A stretch of 64,000 bases of DNA from Sipunculus nudus (Eukaryota; Annelida; Sipuncula; Golfingiida; Sipunculidae), in contig CM049313.1 of NCBI GenBank assembly GCA_026874595.1, positions 11,965,508 to 12,029,507 of the forward strand, in the 5' to 3' direction. Positions 12,700 through 23,514 of this stretch are shown here, one piece after another. Within the stretch, counting starts at the first letter, position 1. Each line of letters begins with the position of its first letter. The position numbers and the translations under genes are program-made. The notes under the pieces are model-generated. The model did no database searches and was not told the DNA's origin. It saw nothing but the letters and a program-made list of their open reading frames with translations.

Positions 12700-13785
12700 A
12701 TGTGTAAATGAGAGCAATTAAATGAGAGAAAAAATGGTGCATCCCCAGTTTTGTCAATGACAAGAAAACTGCCAAAACAATATTTCAAAACTCATTTTGC
12801 GATCAAATTAAAAAAATCAATTTAACCTGCCAGCAAGTGCAACCCTATATATTGTCGTAAAACTTCCCTGTACTCCTCCCTTCCTTTCCGAATTATCCCT
12901 TACAAAATTGAACAGACCTATTCAGCAAGAGCAGCTGGTGGCCCTGCTCTCCTCCGGTTTCTTAGGTTTGCATGGTAGTGACTGCTTACGAGAAGCCGCG
13001 CCAGGTCTCGGTCCGTGAAACACCGGCAAAGACTGGTTTTACTCTGCGGACGAAGCCACGTCCTCCGTCCTCTGTCGTTTTGACGGACTGGAAGCGTCTT
13101 GGTCGTCGTGGTGACCGTTTTGGTCGTAGTCCTTGTGACGGTCCTGCTTGTTTTCCTGGTGACGGTCCTTGATGTCGTCGTCCTGGTCGGTCTCCTGGCG
13201 TCGTCACTTCCTGGCCACCACGCGTACAGAGGACGCCTTTCCCACTTCCACATACCCCTCCCAATGTCTGGGCGTGGCCAGACCGCCGTCCATCTGTTTC
13301 TGGTACTTCTGCAGACTAGCTTCGACCTAACGCAGCTGCCCTGCGTGCTGGCCAGGTCTTGCGCTCCTGGTCCAATTGTACCTGTAACAGGGCCTGCTGC
13401 GCGTCCACCTGGTGTAGTTTCCTCGTAATTTCTCCCAGAAAGTGGCAAAGAACAGCTTCTGCTTAATCTTTGTCTATGGATGACAGAAGAGTAATATCTT
13501 GATAAGCACGTGTATATCAGCATGAATAAACATAATGTGAAATGATATCACTTGTAAATACTCGAGGTCAGATACTGCATATGGTTTATTTTATATACAA
13601 TTTCCCTAATTTTTCTTAAGTATATAATCTATTGACAAGTGCAAAGGTACACGTTGGATGAACAAATGCAAAGCCTAGATCCCTGTCTGGACAGGGCATG
13701 CGTTCTAGTGTAAATACTGATCTTAAGTTATAAATTGTCGTGTTTTCACTAATATTCATCCAAAATATCATTTCTTTAGCTCAGC
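12700..13785 (-). pseudogene. Duplicated protein-like block, copy A
   Basis: Part of a GC-rich (by eye) island that is highly similar to copy B (14720-15800). Read on the minus strand it looks protein-coding but frame-shifted. In order it has a Gln/Leu-rich coiled-coil-like start, a basic/aromatic stretch, an Asp/His/Gln/Lys-rich repeat segment (DRHQENKQDRHKDYDQNGHH), a nuclear-localisation-like SPSKRQRTEDVASSAE, and a C-terminal helix (IIRKGREEYREVLRQY). One frame stays open for 201 codons (12918-13523), but the most protein-like segments lie in different frames. I do not recognise the family. It could be a decayed retrocopy or part of an unknown transposon. The conserved protein-like segments argue against plain non-coding repeat; the shifted frames argue against a live gene. 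Confidence 0.5.
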
Positions 13786-13786
13786 T

Positions 13787-14280
13787 GACTGTAAGTTATC
13801 TGAGCTATAGCGGTCACCCTTTGTCCGGCGTCCGTCCGTTAACAGGGCACAAATCGTAACCGTTGGACCTAGAAACTTCTAACTAAGCATCCAGGGAGGT
13901 CCTTGTCAAATCTCCTTGGAAACCCGAAGTTAGGTGGTGGCGATCTATATTTTATGATCTACGGGCCGAAAACATGATTTTGAGCACCCAGACAGTTAGA
14001 CGGAGCACAAATTGTATCCATTAAACATACTCTTCTAACATGACATTCAGGGAAGTCCGAGGCAATTCTCCTTGGAATCCTGAAATTGAGTCATGGTGAC
14101 CTATATTCTGCTAGCTGTAGGACAGAAACATGATTTTGAGCACCCAGACAGACCAGGTACAAATTGTGTCCATTTTTATTGGAACCCTCTATTGTGAAAT
14201 CCAGTGGGGTACTGGGCAGGTCTCTTATGAATCCTGAAATTTTTATTTTCTGAACATTTTTCAAAACAGTAACATTAGCC
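13787..14280 (+). repeat. Pearl-like repeat with ~145-bp internal units
   Basis: Starts tttagctcagctgactgtaa with a matching ctgagctatag, so the 5' end can form a hairpin. The body holds about 2.5 diverged tandem units beginning cacaaat(c/t)gta and passing through ccagggaggtcc, ctccttgga and aacatgattttgagcaccca. The last landmark occurs at ~13970 and ~14129. Related to 10455-10640. No coding content; the 3' end is not clear. Confidence 0.75.
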
Positions 14281-14369
14281 ATATGCTATTCTCACAGACA
14301 ATATATAACATTAATAAAAGAAATGAGCACCCAGTCAAAATTTGCTGAGCGCCATGTCCCATTGGCCAT

Positions 14370-14719
14370 AGTGTTTGCATAACAAAAGAGTAATTCCATT
14401 CAAAACATAATAATGAATGATAAAAAAATTGTATGGAATTTATATAATTATACTAATTTCATGACAAAAAAAAACAAATATTATATTTTATCAAAATAAA
14501 ACCACACGCATCGACATTAACCAAGTACAGTATAGTGCATGACAGACTGCTTGACGGATTGTTGTATATTCACTATAGTTTTCACTAATATTCATCCAAA
14601 ATATCAGTTTTTGCGTAACAAAAAGTTATTCCATTCAAAACGAAATAACAAATAATGATTATTAAGATATATGTTATTATACTAATTTCATGAAAAAAAA
14701 ATATTTACGATAAAAATGT
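14370..14719. repeat. Two direct copies of a short AT-rich repeat
   Basis: gcataacaaaagagtaattc...ctaatttcatgacaaaaaa (from 14370) and gcgtaacaaaaagttattcc...ctaatttcatgaaaaaaaa (from ~14612) are the same ~115-bp sequence. A third copy lies at 15785-15955. The first and third also share a following segment with accacacgca. Confidence 0.75.
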
Positions 14720-15800
14720 AATTTGTAAATGAGAATTTATATGAGAGAAGCAATGGTACACCCCCCAAATTTATGAATAATAAGAAAACTGCCAAAACAA
14801 ATTTGTCTACAATTTTGAAATGCATTTCGGGATCAAATGTAAAAAAAAAAATCTCCTGCCAGAAAGTGCAACCTTATATTGTCGTAAAACTTCCCTGTAC
14901 TCCTCCCTTTCCTTCCGAATTATCCCCGACAAAATTGAACAGACAAATTCAGCAAGAGCAGCTGGTGGCCCTGCTCTCCGGTTCCTCCCGTTTGGTAGTG
15001 CCTGGTTACCAGAAGCCGTGGCAAGTCTGGGTCCGTGAAACACCGGCAAACGCACTGACTGGTTTTCCTCTGCGGACGAAGCTACGTCCTCCGCCCTCTG
15101 TCGCTTTGACGGACTCGAAGCGTCTTGGTCGTCGTCATGACCGTTTTGGTCGTGGTCCTTGTGACGGTCCTGCTTGTTTTCCTGGTGACGGTCCTCGTTG
15201 TCGACGTCCTAGTGACGGTCCTCGTTGTCGCCGTCCTGGTCGGTCTCCTCGCGTCGTCACTTCCTGGCCACCTCGCGTACAGAGGGCGTCTTTCCCACTT
15301 CCACATACCCCTCCCAGTGTCTGGGCGTGGCCAGAGCGCCGTCCACCTGTTTCCGGTTCTTCTGCAGACTAGCTCCGACCTGACGCAGCTGGCCTGCGTG
15401 ATGGCCAGGTCTTGCGCTCCTGGTCCAACTGTACCTGTAACAGGGCCAGCTGCGCCTCCACCTGGTGTAGTTTCCGCGTAATTTCTCCCAGAAAGTTTCA
15501 GAGAACATCTTCTGCTTCATCTTTGTCTATGGGTGACAAAAGTTATATCTTGATAAGCACGTGTATATCAGCATGAATAAATATAAATGTTGAAATGATA
15601 TCACTTGCAAATTCTGGTGGTCAGATACTGAACATTATTTTATATAGAATTTTCTACTTTTCATCTGAAGTATAAAATCAATTTGACAACTGCAAAGGTC
15701 CATCAAATTGGATGATTAGATGCCCATCTGGACAGGGCAGGCTTACTGGTGGTAAGTACTGATCTTAAGGTAAATTGTCGTGCATTAACGAATGTTCATC
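14720..15800 (-). pseudogene. Duplicated protein-like block, copy B
   Basis: Close copy of block A. Minus-strand reading gives GEITRKLHQVEAQLALLQVQ (a heptad-like coiled coil), then after a frame change ASLQKNRKQVDGALATPRHW and GYVEVGKTPSVREVARK, an Asp/Asn/His-rich repeat with one more DNA-level repeat unit than copy A, then SPSKRQRAEDVASSAEENQ. The block ends with GIIRKEREEYREVLRQYKVA. Stops and shifts break the frame in several places. The extra unit in B (a ~30-bp duplication near 15195-15240) shows that the internal repeat changes copy number. No family recognised. A 100-bp piece of the same sequence sits at 25500-25600 on the other strand, so the block is dispersed and not just locally duplicated. 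Confidence 0.5.
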
Positions 15801-15955
15801 CAAAATATTTTTTTGCGTAACAGAAAGTTTATTCCCTTCGAAATGATACGATAATGATTTAATTGTAATAACGTAATTATGCTAATTTCATGAAAAAAAA
15901 ACCAAATATGAAGTTTGATCAAAGAAAACCACACGCACCGACAGTCAATATAACT
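15785..15955. repeat. Third copy of the AT-rich repeat at 14370-14719
   Basis: aatgttcatccaaaatattt followed by gcgtaacagaaagtttattc and ctaatttcatgaaaaaaaa matches the two copies upstream. Together with blocks A and B it shows that the whole 12.7-15.9 kb interval arose by repeated tandem duplication. Confidence 0.75.
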
Positions 15956-15956
15956 A

Positions 15957-17202
15957 CAGTCTAACCTCTCATTCGCCAACCTTGGGACGGGGGGGGGGGG
16001 GGGGTGGCGGTAAGCGAGGGTTGCGGTTGATCGAGGGGTAGCTAGGATAGCTGTAATCGGGCCATGCATTTCTTAGGCTCGTCTTTAACTAGTCATATTG
16101 AAAAACAATTTCCACATTTATATAACTTTATTCACACAGAAAAAATACAAATAAACAGAAAATGTGTACATCTTTTTTAAAAAGATATACATGTATTATA
16201 TATCCGGTCAAAATATAAACCCCTGCTAGTGCGGTTTCACTTTCATCAGAGTGTGCCCAAAAGAATTCCGTAATGGAGCATTATTTGCCATCTTGTGACT
16301 TAAGAGGTCCATTCTGTAAAATACGTCAATATCGGACCGTTTGGTTTAGTCTAAACACTCGAAATATCATGTGATGGTTTTCATGGCCTGTCGGACTTCG
16401 GCGGATGTGTGCGGAAGTTGGTGAACTATTCTTCAGGTTCAGAGGTCGAACGGGCTGTATCATCGTAGTCTGTCACTGTTTCCACGATATCTTGATCGTT
16501 CAAAGGTTATGCTGTTCCTATATTTTGATCGGCATTGACGAATTCCTGATAAATATGCGTGCACTGTAGTCGATCCCGTGACAATCTGTCACTCGTTGTA
16601 GAAGCGGAAGGATACGGTTTGCTTCTGGACCGCCGTGCCTATCTGTTTCATTTGGCTGGTCACCCCTGGGTATAAATCCTGTGTGTTTCCAACAACTGGC
16701 GAAGGTGTCGCTGTTGACGGGATCCCAGGCACGCGCTTCGTCGTGCGAACTGCGTCCCTCAGGCCAATCCTCCTAGGTTCGCTGTTGTCTGTATACGATA
16801 TATGCCGCTTGATCAAGTACCCCTGTTAATTGCTCCAAACTACTAATCTGGTTTGCCTCATTAAATGACACATATCCAAACGACACTTGGTGTGAAATCA
16901 ACACCGGTCACTCGGCTGATGACAGCTGTCCCCAAAGAACTTTCAAGGGTGTTAGGTCTTAATAAATCAGCGGCACCGGGTACTCGATCCATAAACAGTG
17001 AGGCGTGACATGTTGTAAACACAGACGTGGCCAGGTCAGCTGAGACCAAGCGATAACACCCCGGTTTGACAAAATATTTACGACTTGTCATAAGCTGGAA
17101 TCAGGAAGTTGGCGTATGATCATGGGTATGTGGCACATTTGGGTAAAAAAGCACCTGGCGGGTGGCGGATAGCGAGGCTGGCAAATGAACAAGGTTAATA
17201 AG
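15957..17202 (-). mobile_element. pogo/Tigger-type DNA transposon, deletion derivative
   Basis: The left end cagtctaacctctcattcgc directly follows a TA dinucleotide (15955-15956). The right end, read on the other strand, is an imperfect match (ggctggcaaatgaacaaggt...aag on the plus strand) followed by TA (17203-17204). TA target sites and ends of the form cagt-aacctc-att-gcc are typical of pogo/Tigger elements. A G run (about 15989-16004) sits in the left subterminal region. Inside, only the C-terminal part of the transposase is recognisable on the minus strand (see 16240-16800); the DNA-binding and catalytic regions are absent. The element is about 1.25 kb and cannot be autonomous. Confidence 0.75.
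16240..16800 (-). pseudogene. Tigger-like transposase, C-terminal remnant
   Basis: Three minus-strand pieces match the tail of Tigger/pogo transposases in the correct order. First is AWDPVNSDTFASCWKHTGF, the conserved 'aW..V...Ti.nCf.kaGF' segment after the DDE domain. Next come LNDQDIVETVTDYDD and an acidic STSEPEE stretch, then TSAEVRQAMKTIT with YFECLD. Frame changes and stops separate the pieces. The catalytic DDE residues and the CENP-B-type helix-turn-helix should lie upstream, but the sequence there (16830-17150) does not resemble them, so they were lost by internal deletion. Confidence 0.8.
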
Positions 17203-18339
17203 TAGTAAGGAAATCGGGACATATATGTGCTAAACCATATATGTGATACAACCAATACCAGCTGCAAGTGTGTCAATGTATGAAATATTTATAAATGCAA
17301 CATTCTGTAAAAATCAATGAATACTAGTATAATTAGAAATCTTATTAACAATTAACACTCATCCTAAGCCTGCTTTCTGGTACTCTTGACTTATTCAACA
17401 CAAATGAGGGGACACCAATTAAAAAAAAAATATCACACTGAATTTGATTGTCAGGTTTATCTGAAAGTCAACATTCACAGGCAATGCCTATGAAAATATT
17501 TTCGTTAAATTTTTAATATTGACACATGATTTTAAATATTCATGTATGTATATATATTATTCCATTATATATGTACTTGCATGTACCTTTTATTACACAA
17601 TAATACATTATAATCCATTGACCTTATATATAAAATACTAATGAAAATAATGCGCTGTAGAAGAATTAAACAATGATATCCAATACAAATTAATTTGTTA
17701 ACAGAAATGGAAAAAAAGTTGCAGTTGTTTTACTTATATGATTTTAAGTGGGCCGGCCCGGTCGCCGTGGGTCTGGATTTTCCGGGAATTCTCCGGGTGC
17801 TTCCGAAATATAAGTAAACATGGCGGTCGTCCAGGGCTGTTTGTAAAGATGTTCATAAAATCGTCCGCTGTACCTTAATGAGTCAAATATTAGGACGGAA
17901 CCCAGAAAAAACGGGAAGATTAATATTCTGTCTTTAGGTATGGTTACTTATTTCCTACTCTGTGTCCCCCGACAAGGGAAATCGCTCAAACTTTTATTCC
18001 GATATATCTCGGAATTTCCGAGGATATTCCGGGTTTTACCGAGTGCCTGATTACGCAACGACTGAAAAATGACGTATATACCTGTACCTACAGCCTACTG
18101 ACATATATCATTATTTTCCTATCTTAGTGGATTGTAGTGACATCAAATAGTCACAGGATTAGGCGAAATTAGTGTTTAATATGATAGAAGATGTCCTTCT
18201 GGGATGGGGAGGCCCCTTTGAGTATTACCAGTGACTTTCGCTCGTCTCAGCCATTCTATGCCTTGCATATACTTTCACCAACATTTAAAATTGATCTTTC
18301 ATGATGTTTAAACACAGATTTTTTAATATGCATTTTCAT
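17203..18339. other. No gene recognised; GC-rich patch at 17745-17790
   Basis: Mostly AT-rich. The patch gggccggcccggtcgccg and following tccgggaattctccgggtg stand out in base composition and contain short palindromes, and tccgag/tccggg motifs recur near 18010-18040. I cannot assign them to an element. Confidence 0.45.
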
Positions 18340-18399
18340 TAAAGATTTTATTTTTAGACATTGGGAGATTACTGGAACTAAGGCACAAATTTGTTCAAT

Positions 18400-19331
18400 G
18401 ACATCTTCAGGTACAGTTTTATCCAGAGAATCATAAATGTAAACTGTATCCGGTGGACAGCGATAAAGTTGTTGTTGTTAACCAGTGATTAAAACTACCA
18501 TAATGTAGAATTTCTATCATATTATTCATTAGGGTTTAAAGGCCCGTTACTGTGCCAAAAGTCGGCTCTGTAGACCATTTATATGGATTTTTTGTTATTA
18601 TTATTTGAGCTATATCAGTATGCTTATCTGGTAACCAGAATCATATTAAACATTTTACCAGTTTCCATATGGACATCAAGAGATAATTTAGTGTTAATGC
18701 ACATTTAGAGTTCCCGAAAATTGTTAACCACCAAAGCTTGATCAACATGCTTTATAGTTGACGAGTTACTGCACCGCTTCATCAAATCGGAAATGGGGTT
18801 TAATGAACACTTTCAGCTATTGATTATGAAATTCTATTCTTTTGCGTGTATTGATACCATAGGTCTTAAGTGAGACTCGATCATAATGTGCCCACATCTT
18901 ACAATTGAGCCAGTTACGATTAAAGTATTCATGTGACAAAACGCATTGGTCAAATTCATTTACACGGGCAGCATTTTAGTTTGTAAATAATTTAATGATA
19001 TTTGTCTTCCTGTTGGTGCTTATTTCTAATTGAGCCACCTTTTGCCTTAAGTATTTCATCACATGAAAAGTGCACAGTAAAATTTGTGCTTTTGGGAATG
19101 TCTTTTGCGGGGCATTGATGTCAGTAATATCTTTATCTACTAAATTATTATCGTGAAATTATTATGTGAAAAATATTTTCCAGTGTTTCTTTGGTCTCAT
19201 CTTTTACAAAGAAAAAATACACAGATCTGCCTCTAGCATGACCATCCTGAACCATAAGTGGGTATTAAGGGTATCCCTCATCACTTAACCTGTATGTCCC
19301 ATCGACAAACAAAATTTCAGGGTATTGGACA
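18400..19331 (-). pseudogene. MULE (ZSWIM-like) transposase with C48-like segment, 3' part
   Basis: The minus strand encodes, with shifts and stops, the core of a Mutator-like transposase of the ZSWIM1/3 type. In order: YPEILFVDGTYRL (first catalytic Asp region), VQDGHARGRSVYFFFVKDE, an Asp-Lys-Asp-Ile patch (second acidic motif), FHVMKYLRQKVAQLE, NRNWLNCKMWAHYDRV and YGINT with a later LKVFIKPH. After these, 18400-18560 reads ILHYGSFNHW and, one frame over, CPPDTVYIYDSLDKTVPE. That matches the His-Trp and Tyr-Asp-Ser region of Ulp1/C48-like cysteine-protease segments often found downstream of such transposases. No zinc-finger SWIM motif was found. The gene is interrupted at 19331 by a hAT element; its upstream part lies at 21794-22000. 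Confidence 0.8.
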
Positions 19332-21793
19332 CAGACATGGGGTCTATTACAGATGTTCTATTACTATTACTATTACTTTCAATTTCTGATATTACTATTA
19401 CTATTACTATTACCACATTTTATCTTCTTTTACTATTACTATTACTATTACTTGGGTATCTATTACTATTACTATTACTTAAACTGATGAGTGGATTCTA
19501 GACCTTGTGCAGCCATGAGTGCTATAAACTAGCACTACAATCATGTTTAAATAATATTACAAGCACCTATATCATCCAGTTATAACCTACACAATTTTCT
19601 TATACTGTGTCTGTCATTTACAAGAAGCCTAATGATACTGGAGATCTTAATTATTTCAGCTTCTTTAATTATGCTTTTTTTTATATTTTGAAACCTCAAT
19701 GATTATTAGGACGCTTAAAGTCGAAATGATAAGATAATTGTATGAACTCTTGAATACATGTTATTTAAAAGCAACCCATTTTACAGGCCCTGGCATATGT
19801 AAAATATTGATTTATAATAATATGCATACTTGTACATTTTATATCATTTTCATATATATTTCACATAAATTTATTTTATAGTACATACTTCCATTAAGAT
19901 TTAATCTTCTTTCTCATAGTTAATAAATTAAGATTTTCAGTGTAACTAAAAATTGTCTCCAAAGTAATCATAGTATTCATGATTATTGCATATTATTATT
20001 TAGTATCAAAACTGACAATTCAGTCCTTTATGTATGTATCAGGAGAGGAATTTATGTAGGGCTGTGTCCTGGTTCCCAATCCTTATAAATATATCCAATA
20101 AAAATACTGTTTACGTCAAGATTCTGGACAGATTCTAAACTTGAGACAAAAGTACCCCATCTTCTCGGGTGTATTATTTTATCACATCTTGAGAGTGAAC
20201 AGAGAGCTGGTAAACTTTACAATAATGCTAGCATGGATGGCTTATATTCTTCAGGCATGCCCTTCTTCATTGCAGCAAAACCAACATAGGATAATTTAGG
20301 AATATAGTGAGTGATTTAAACTTACATCAATTTTACAAAACAAAATATTATATATATCACTTTCACAATAAATTTGGTATTAAACAATCATGTACTTTAA
20401 ATTTTGTACATAACAGGATCTAATTATTTGATATCAAAATTTCACATATTGAATAATAAAATATTAACAGTTACTTATATTCTCATATTATATAATCAGA
20501 TAAATTAATATCGTGAAAAAAATGGTTCATTTATTTTTCAAAATATAATTAACATAATTTTAGATATTGAATGATGGTCTGCAAAATTGGTTCTATGAAA
20601 TAACAGACAAGTATTAAAAGAATAGTTTTAAAAGAATATATAAATTAACTAGATCATACATGTGCTTGCTGTATAACTTTATCTAAGTGAATTTAGTACT
20701 GGTATGAGTTTATATAGCCGTGACAAACACGACTCAGTTAGGACCCCCTACTGAGATGTGACACAAGCCAAATTTAGAACCGCCCTGCAAGTCCACGCCA
20801 CGCTCCACGCTTTATAACCGTATCTCCGCATGCAGCAGGCAGAAATCTCCGATACATGCAGAACAATATACGAATATATTGGGTTATAACGGAATATTTA
20901 ACACACATGGTAGGTGTCGTTGGAGAGATAAGAAACTTATTAAAATTTCTAGTGGGTTTATTTGAAGTGACACGATACTTGTAAGCAATGAGGCGTGGTC
21001 AAAATTGACGAAAATATTTGCATCCTCATTAACTCGATCCTCAGAGTTAGATGTCCAGGCAGTCTGGCAAGCCAGTAATCTGGCCATAATGTCAGAGGGC
21101 CGATCTAGCGCAAGAGTTTATATAGCATTGTAGGCTTCAATACTTTATGGGTAGTGAAAACACCATAAGCTTATCATGAACATTTTGGGTCTGCAATGTA
21201 TCTGGTTCCATATTATATTTTTCTGAATGTGTGTTATTGTAATCTGTATGATTAAAATGCAAAGTGGTTTGTGAAAATAAATCAAGGTACATTTCAGAAT
21301 ATGCACATGGATTGATGGATTTGAGATAAGATGTACATGTCACAATAATAATACACTATTTATCTGTCTCTTAACATCAAACATGCCTCTGTTTATCCAT
21401 GGTTTACTAATCAAAAGTACAGATTGTGCCAGGTTACTTATTTGGCTGTGACCTGCTCTGTCCAGTACTCTTATGTAATTAGCACCAGTGGTCACCAGCA
21501 GTGTGGCAGCTGACCCATGCTTGCCTCAATAGGCACATCCTGGGCAATTTAACTGGACAAGAACTGAGTCTGTTCAGCATTATTTGCTGATAAGCTTCAT
21601 GATCAAGGGGCTCACAGGAAGTAATAGAAAGTAATATGTATTACTCTATTACTTTGCCTTTTTTTTCTATTACTATTACTATTTAATACAGCTCAAATTT
21701 TTGAGTCTATTACTATTACTATTACTATTACATGGAAAAAGCTGTAATAGTCTATTACTATTACTATTACTTATTACTATTACCCCATGTCTG
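19332..21793. mobile_element. hAT-type DNA transposon, non-autonomous, 2462 bp
   Basis: The ends are a perfect 12-bp inverted repeat: cagacatggggt at 19332-19343 and accccatgtctg at 21782-21793. The element is flanked by a perfect 8-bp direct repeat attggaca at 19324-19331 and 21794-21801. An 8-bp duplication with CAG-starting ends is the hallmark of the hAT superfamily. Both subterminal regions (19345-19480 and 21635-21785) are built from tattactattactattac runs, in inverted relation only at the very ends. The 2.1-kb interior is AT-rich, and I see no BED finger, DDE or dimerisation motif on either strand. Two short minus-strand frames (20884-21087, 21137-21343) are unrecognised. Excising the element with one target copy rejoins the transposase frame across the site. 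Confidence 0.9.
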
Positions 21794-22000
21794 ATTGGAC
21801 ATAGTGTTCCCATTGACTCATTTTGTATCATTAAGGAACTGAGTTCGCCGTTACGGTCAAGGTAAATTTGTAATTATGTACTTGGGTCATCTGTTGCTAT
21901 TTGTTTCAACTTTAGTAATAACAAATGATCGTGGGTTTTACATATAGGTCATTAAATAAATAAAAAGAATTGTGTTGTCATGAATGCATAACTTAATTCA
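21794..22000 (-). pseudogene. MULE (ZSWIM-like) transposase, 5' part
   Basis: The minus strand, on the far side of the hAT insertion, reads LKQIATDDPST, then LDRNGELSSLMIQNESM and, one frame over, SQWEHYVQYPE, which continues directly into the YPEILFVDG segment at 19323. This is the stretch normally found just before the catalytic domain of ZSWIM-type MULE transposases. It carries at least one stop and one frame change independent of the insertion. Further upstream (to about 22130) no clear similarity remains, and no start codon or terminal inverted repeat was located. Confidence 0.75.
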
Positions 22001-22249
22001 CTATTTTATGCACGTTGTAGGGTTATTATAATATTGGGCAATGGTTTGGACTAACTGTGGTGAAACTATCCAGATATCGTTGATAAGCTGTTGGTATTTC
22101 TACAACAACTTCCTTGGGTGGGTCCAGGGCAAGCCATTAACCCCAATTAGTACCACAACCTGTATAAAATACAATGAAATCGGTTATATTAACGCATAAA
22201 ATGAAATGAGGGTATTTATAACAAATGCTGTTAATATTAGCATTTTTCA

Positions 22250-22570
22250 AGGTGACAGCTGCGATGATGCTTAAATGATGCTTAAACGCAATAACTCGAG
22301 AACAATTTGAGGCACAGTCACCAAACGTGCAGCATTGATGAACCTGATTAAGGCTAGGGCCAATTCGAACATGAATGACCTTGGCACATTTTTCAAGGTC
22401 ACCGTTGCGATAATGCAAAAATGATGTTAACGCAATTACTCGAAAACAGCTAGAGGTACAGTCACCAGTCTTGCAGCATTGATGAATAATATGAAGGGCT
22501 AGGTGAAGTTCGAATATGAATGACATTGATGCATTTTCAAGGTCACAGGGGCTATAATGCTAAAATGATG
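22250..22570. repeat. ~145-bp tandem repeat, two units plus partial
   Basis: Units start near 22272 and 22417 and share gcaat(a/t)actcga, cacagtcacca or tacagtcacca, gcagcattgatgaa, tcgaa(c/t)atgaatgac and caaggtcac. The same motif order occurs once more at 58725-58830, so this is a dispersed family. No coding content; the 129-codon minus-strand frame here is a repeat translation. Confidence 0.85.
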
Positions 22571-22904
22571 TTAATGCCCCACCTTCCCATCTGTTTGAAA
22601 AGTCCATCCACTCTAGAGCCGGGAAAACTGAGACAAGTTGTTGAATGGGCAAAGTGATGTTGCAGGTATGTCAGACATGGTTTCCAGTGAAAAAAAGTTG
22701 ATGTTACACGTACGACTAACAGACATAAGTGTGAGGGTTAGTCATGGGGATGTTAGGGTTTATACAGTTACTCTCGCGGACCAAGGTACTCAAAATGAGT
22801 CAAACAAGATGTATTCTCAGTCTACTCACGCTTGGGTTCAGCATATACAAAGGATCAATGTATTAATAGATATGTGTTTGAAGTCACAAAGGCGCAGGGA
22901 AAAA

Positions 22905-23340
22905 TAGAAAACGAAAAATTGAAAAGAGAAGATCGCGATAAAACACAAAGAAAAAACGACGGAAGAGAAAGAGAAGGGCAAAAGAATGAGAAATAGAAAG
23001 ACACAGATGAATTGGGAAAGAAACAGATAAAGACAGAAATGGAGAGAAATAAAAGATAAAGAAAGAAAATAGGAGAATTGGAGATGGAGAAGGAATAAGA
23101 GAAAGAGTGAAAAGAAGAGGGAACCTATAAAGGAAGAAATAATGAAGGGATGAGTGTTAGAGAAATGGAATTAAACAAAAGAAACAAATAGAAATAGATA
23201 GAATGAGAGAAAATAATGACGAATATAAAGAATTAAAGAAAGGAAGATAGAATAAAAAGAATGAATGAAAGAAAGAAATAATAGACAGAGAAAGATTGAA
23301 AAAAGGGAAAGTAAAAGAAATGAAAGTGAAAATCATGTCG
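22905..23340. repeat. Polypurine (A/G) low-complexity tract
   Basis: More than 400 bp of nearly uninterrupted A and G on the plus strand, with gaaa/gaga/aaag words and very few pyrimidines. Such mirror-rich purine tracts can adopt triplex DNA. The minus-strand frame at 23157-23384 gives only Phe/Ser/Leu/Ile low complexity and is not a gene. Confidence 0.85.
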
Positions 23341-23514
23341 TATAAAAAAGTTATATGTGTTAAAAAAATATTATGAATTTTCAATAAAATATTTTTGCTT
23401 TGGGCATTTAGCCAAAAAAATATCTAAGTATTTTGTTATTAATACGTAAAATTAATTAATACGTTAAATTAATTTGGAAAATTATATATTCAATTTAAAT
23501 CAAATATGTGCAAT

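Noticed and set aside
15125-15481. Val/Leu-rich plus-strand frames resembling membrane proteins (also 13099-13428)
   Set aside because: They are the complement of the Asp/His-rich repeat segment of blocks A and B. Apolar content is an artefact of reading that strand.
12346-17202. CRISPR-like or satellite array across 12.7-15.9 kb
   Set aside because: Repeat units are ~1 kb and two or three in number with no spacer pattern. It is segmental duplication in a eukaryotic genome.
20884-21087. hAT transposase inside the 2.46-kb element
   Set aside because: The short minus-strand frame has no BED, DDE or dimerisation motif and resembles a phrase elsewhere in the window (54118-54333), so it is more likely a nested relic.
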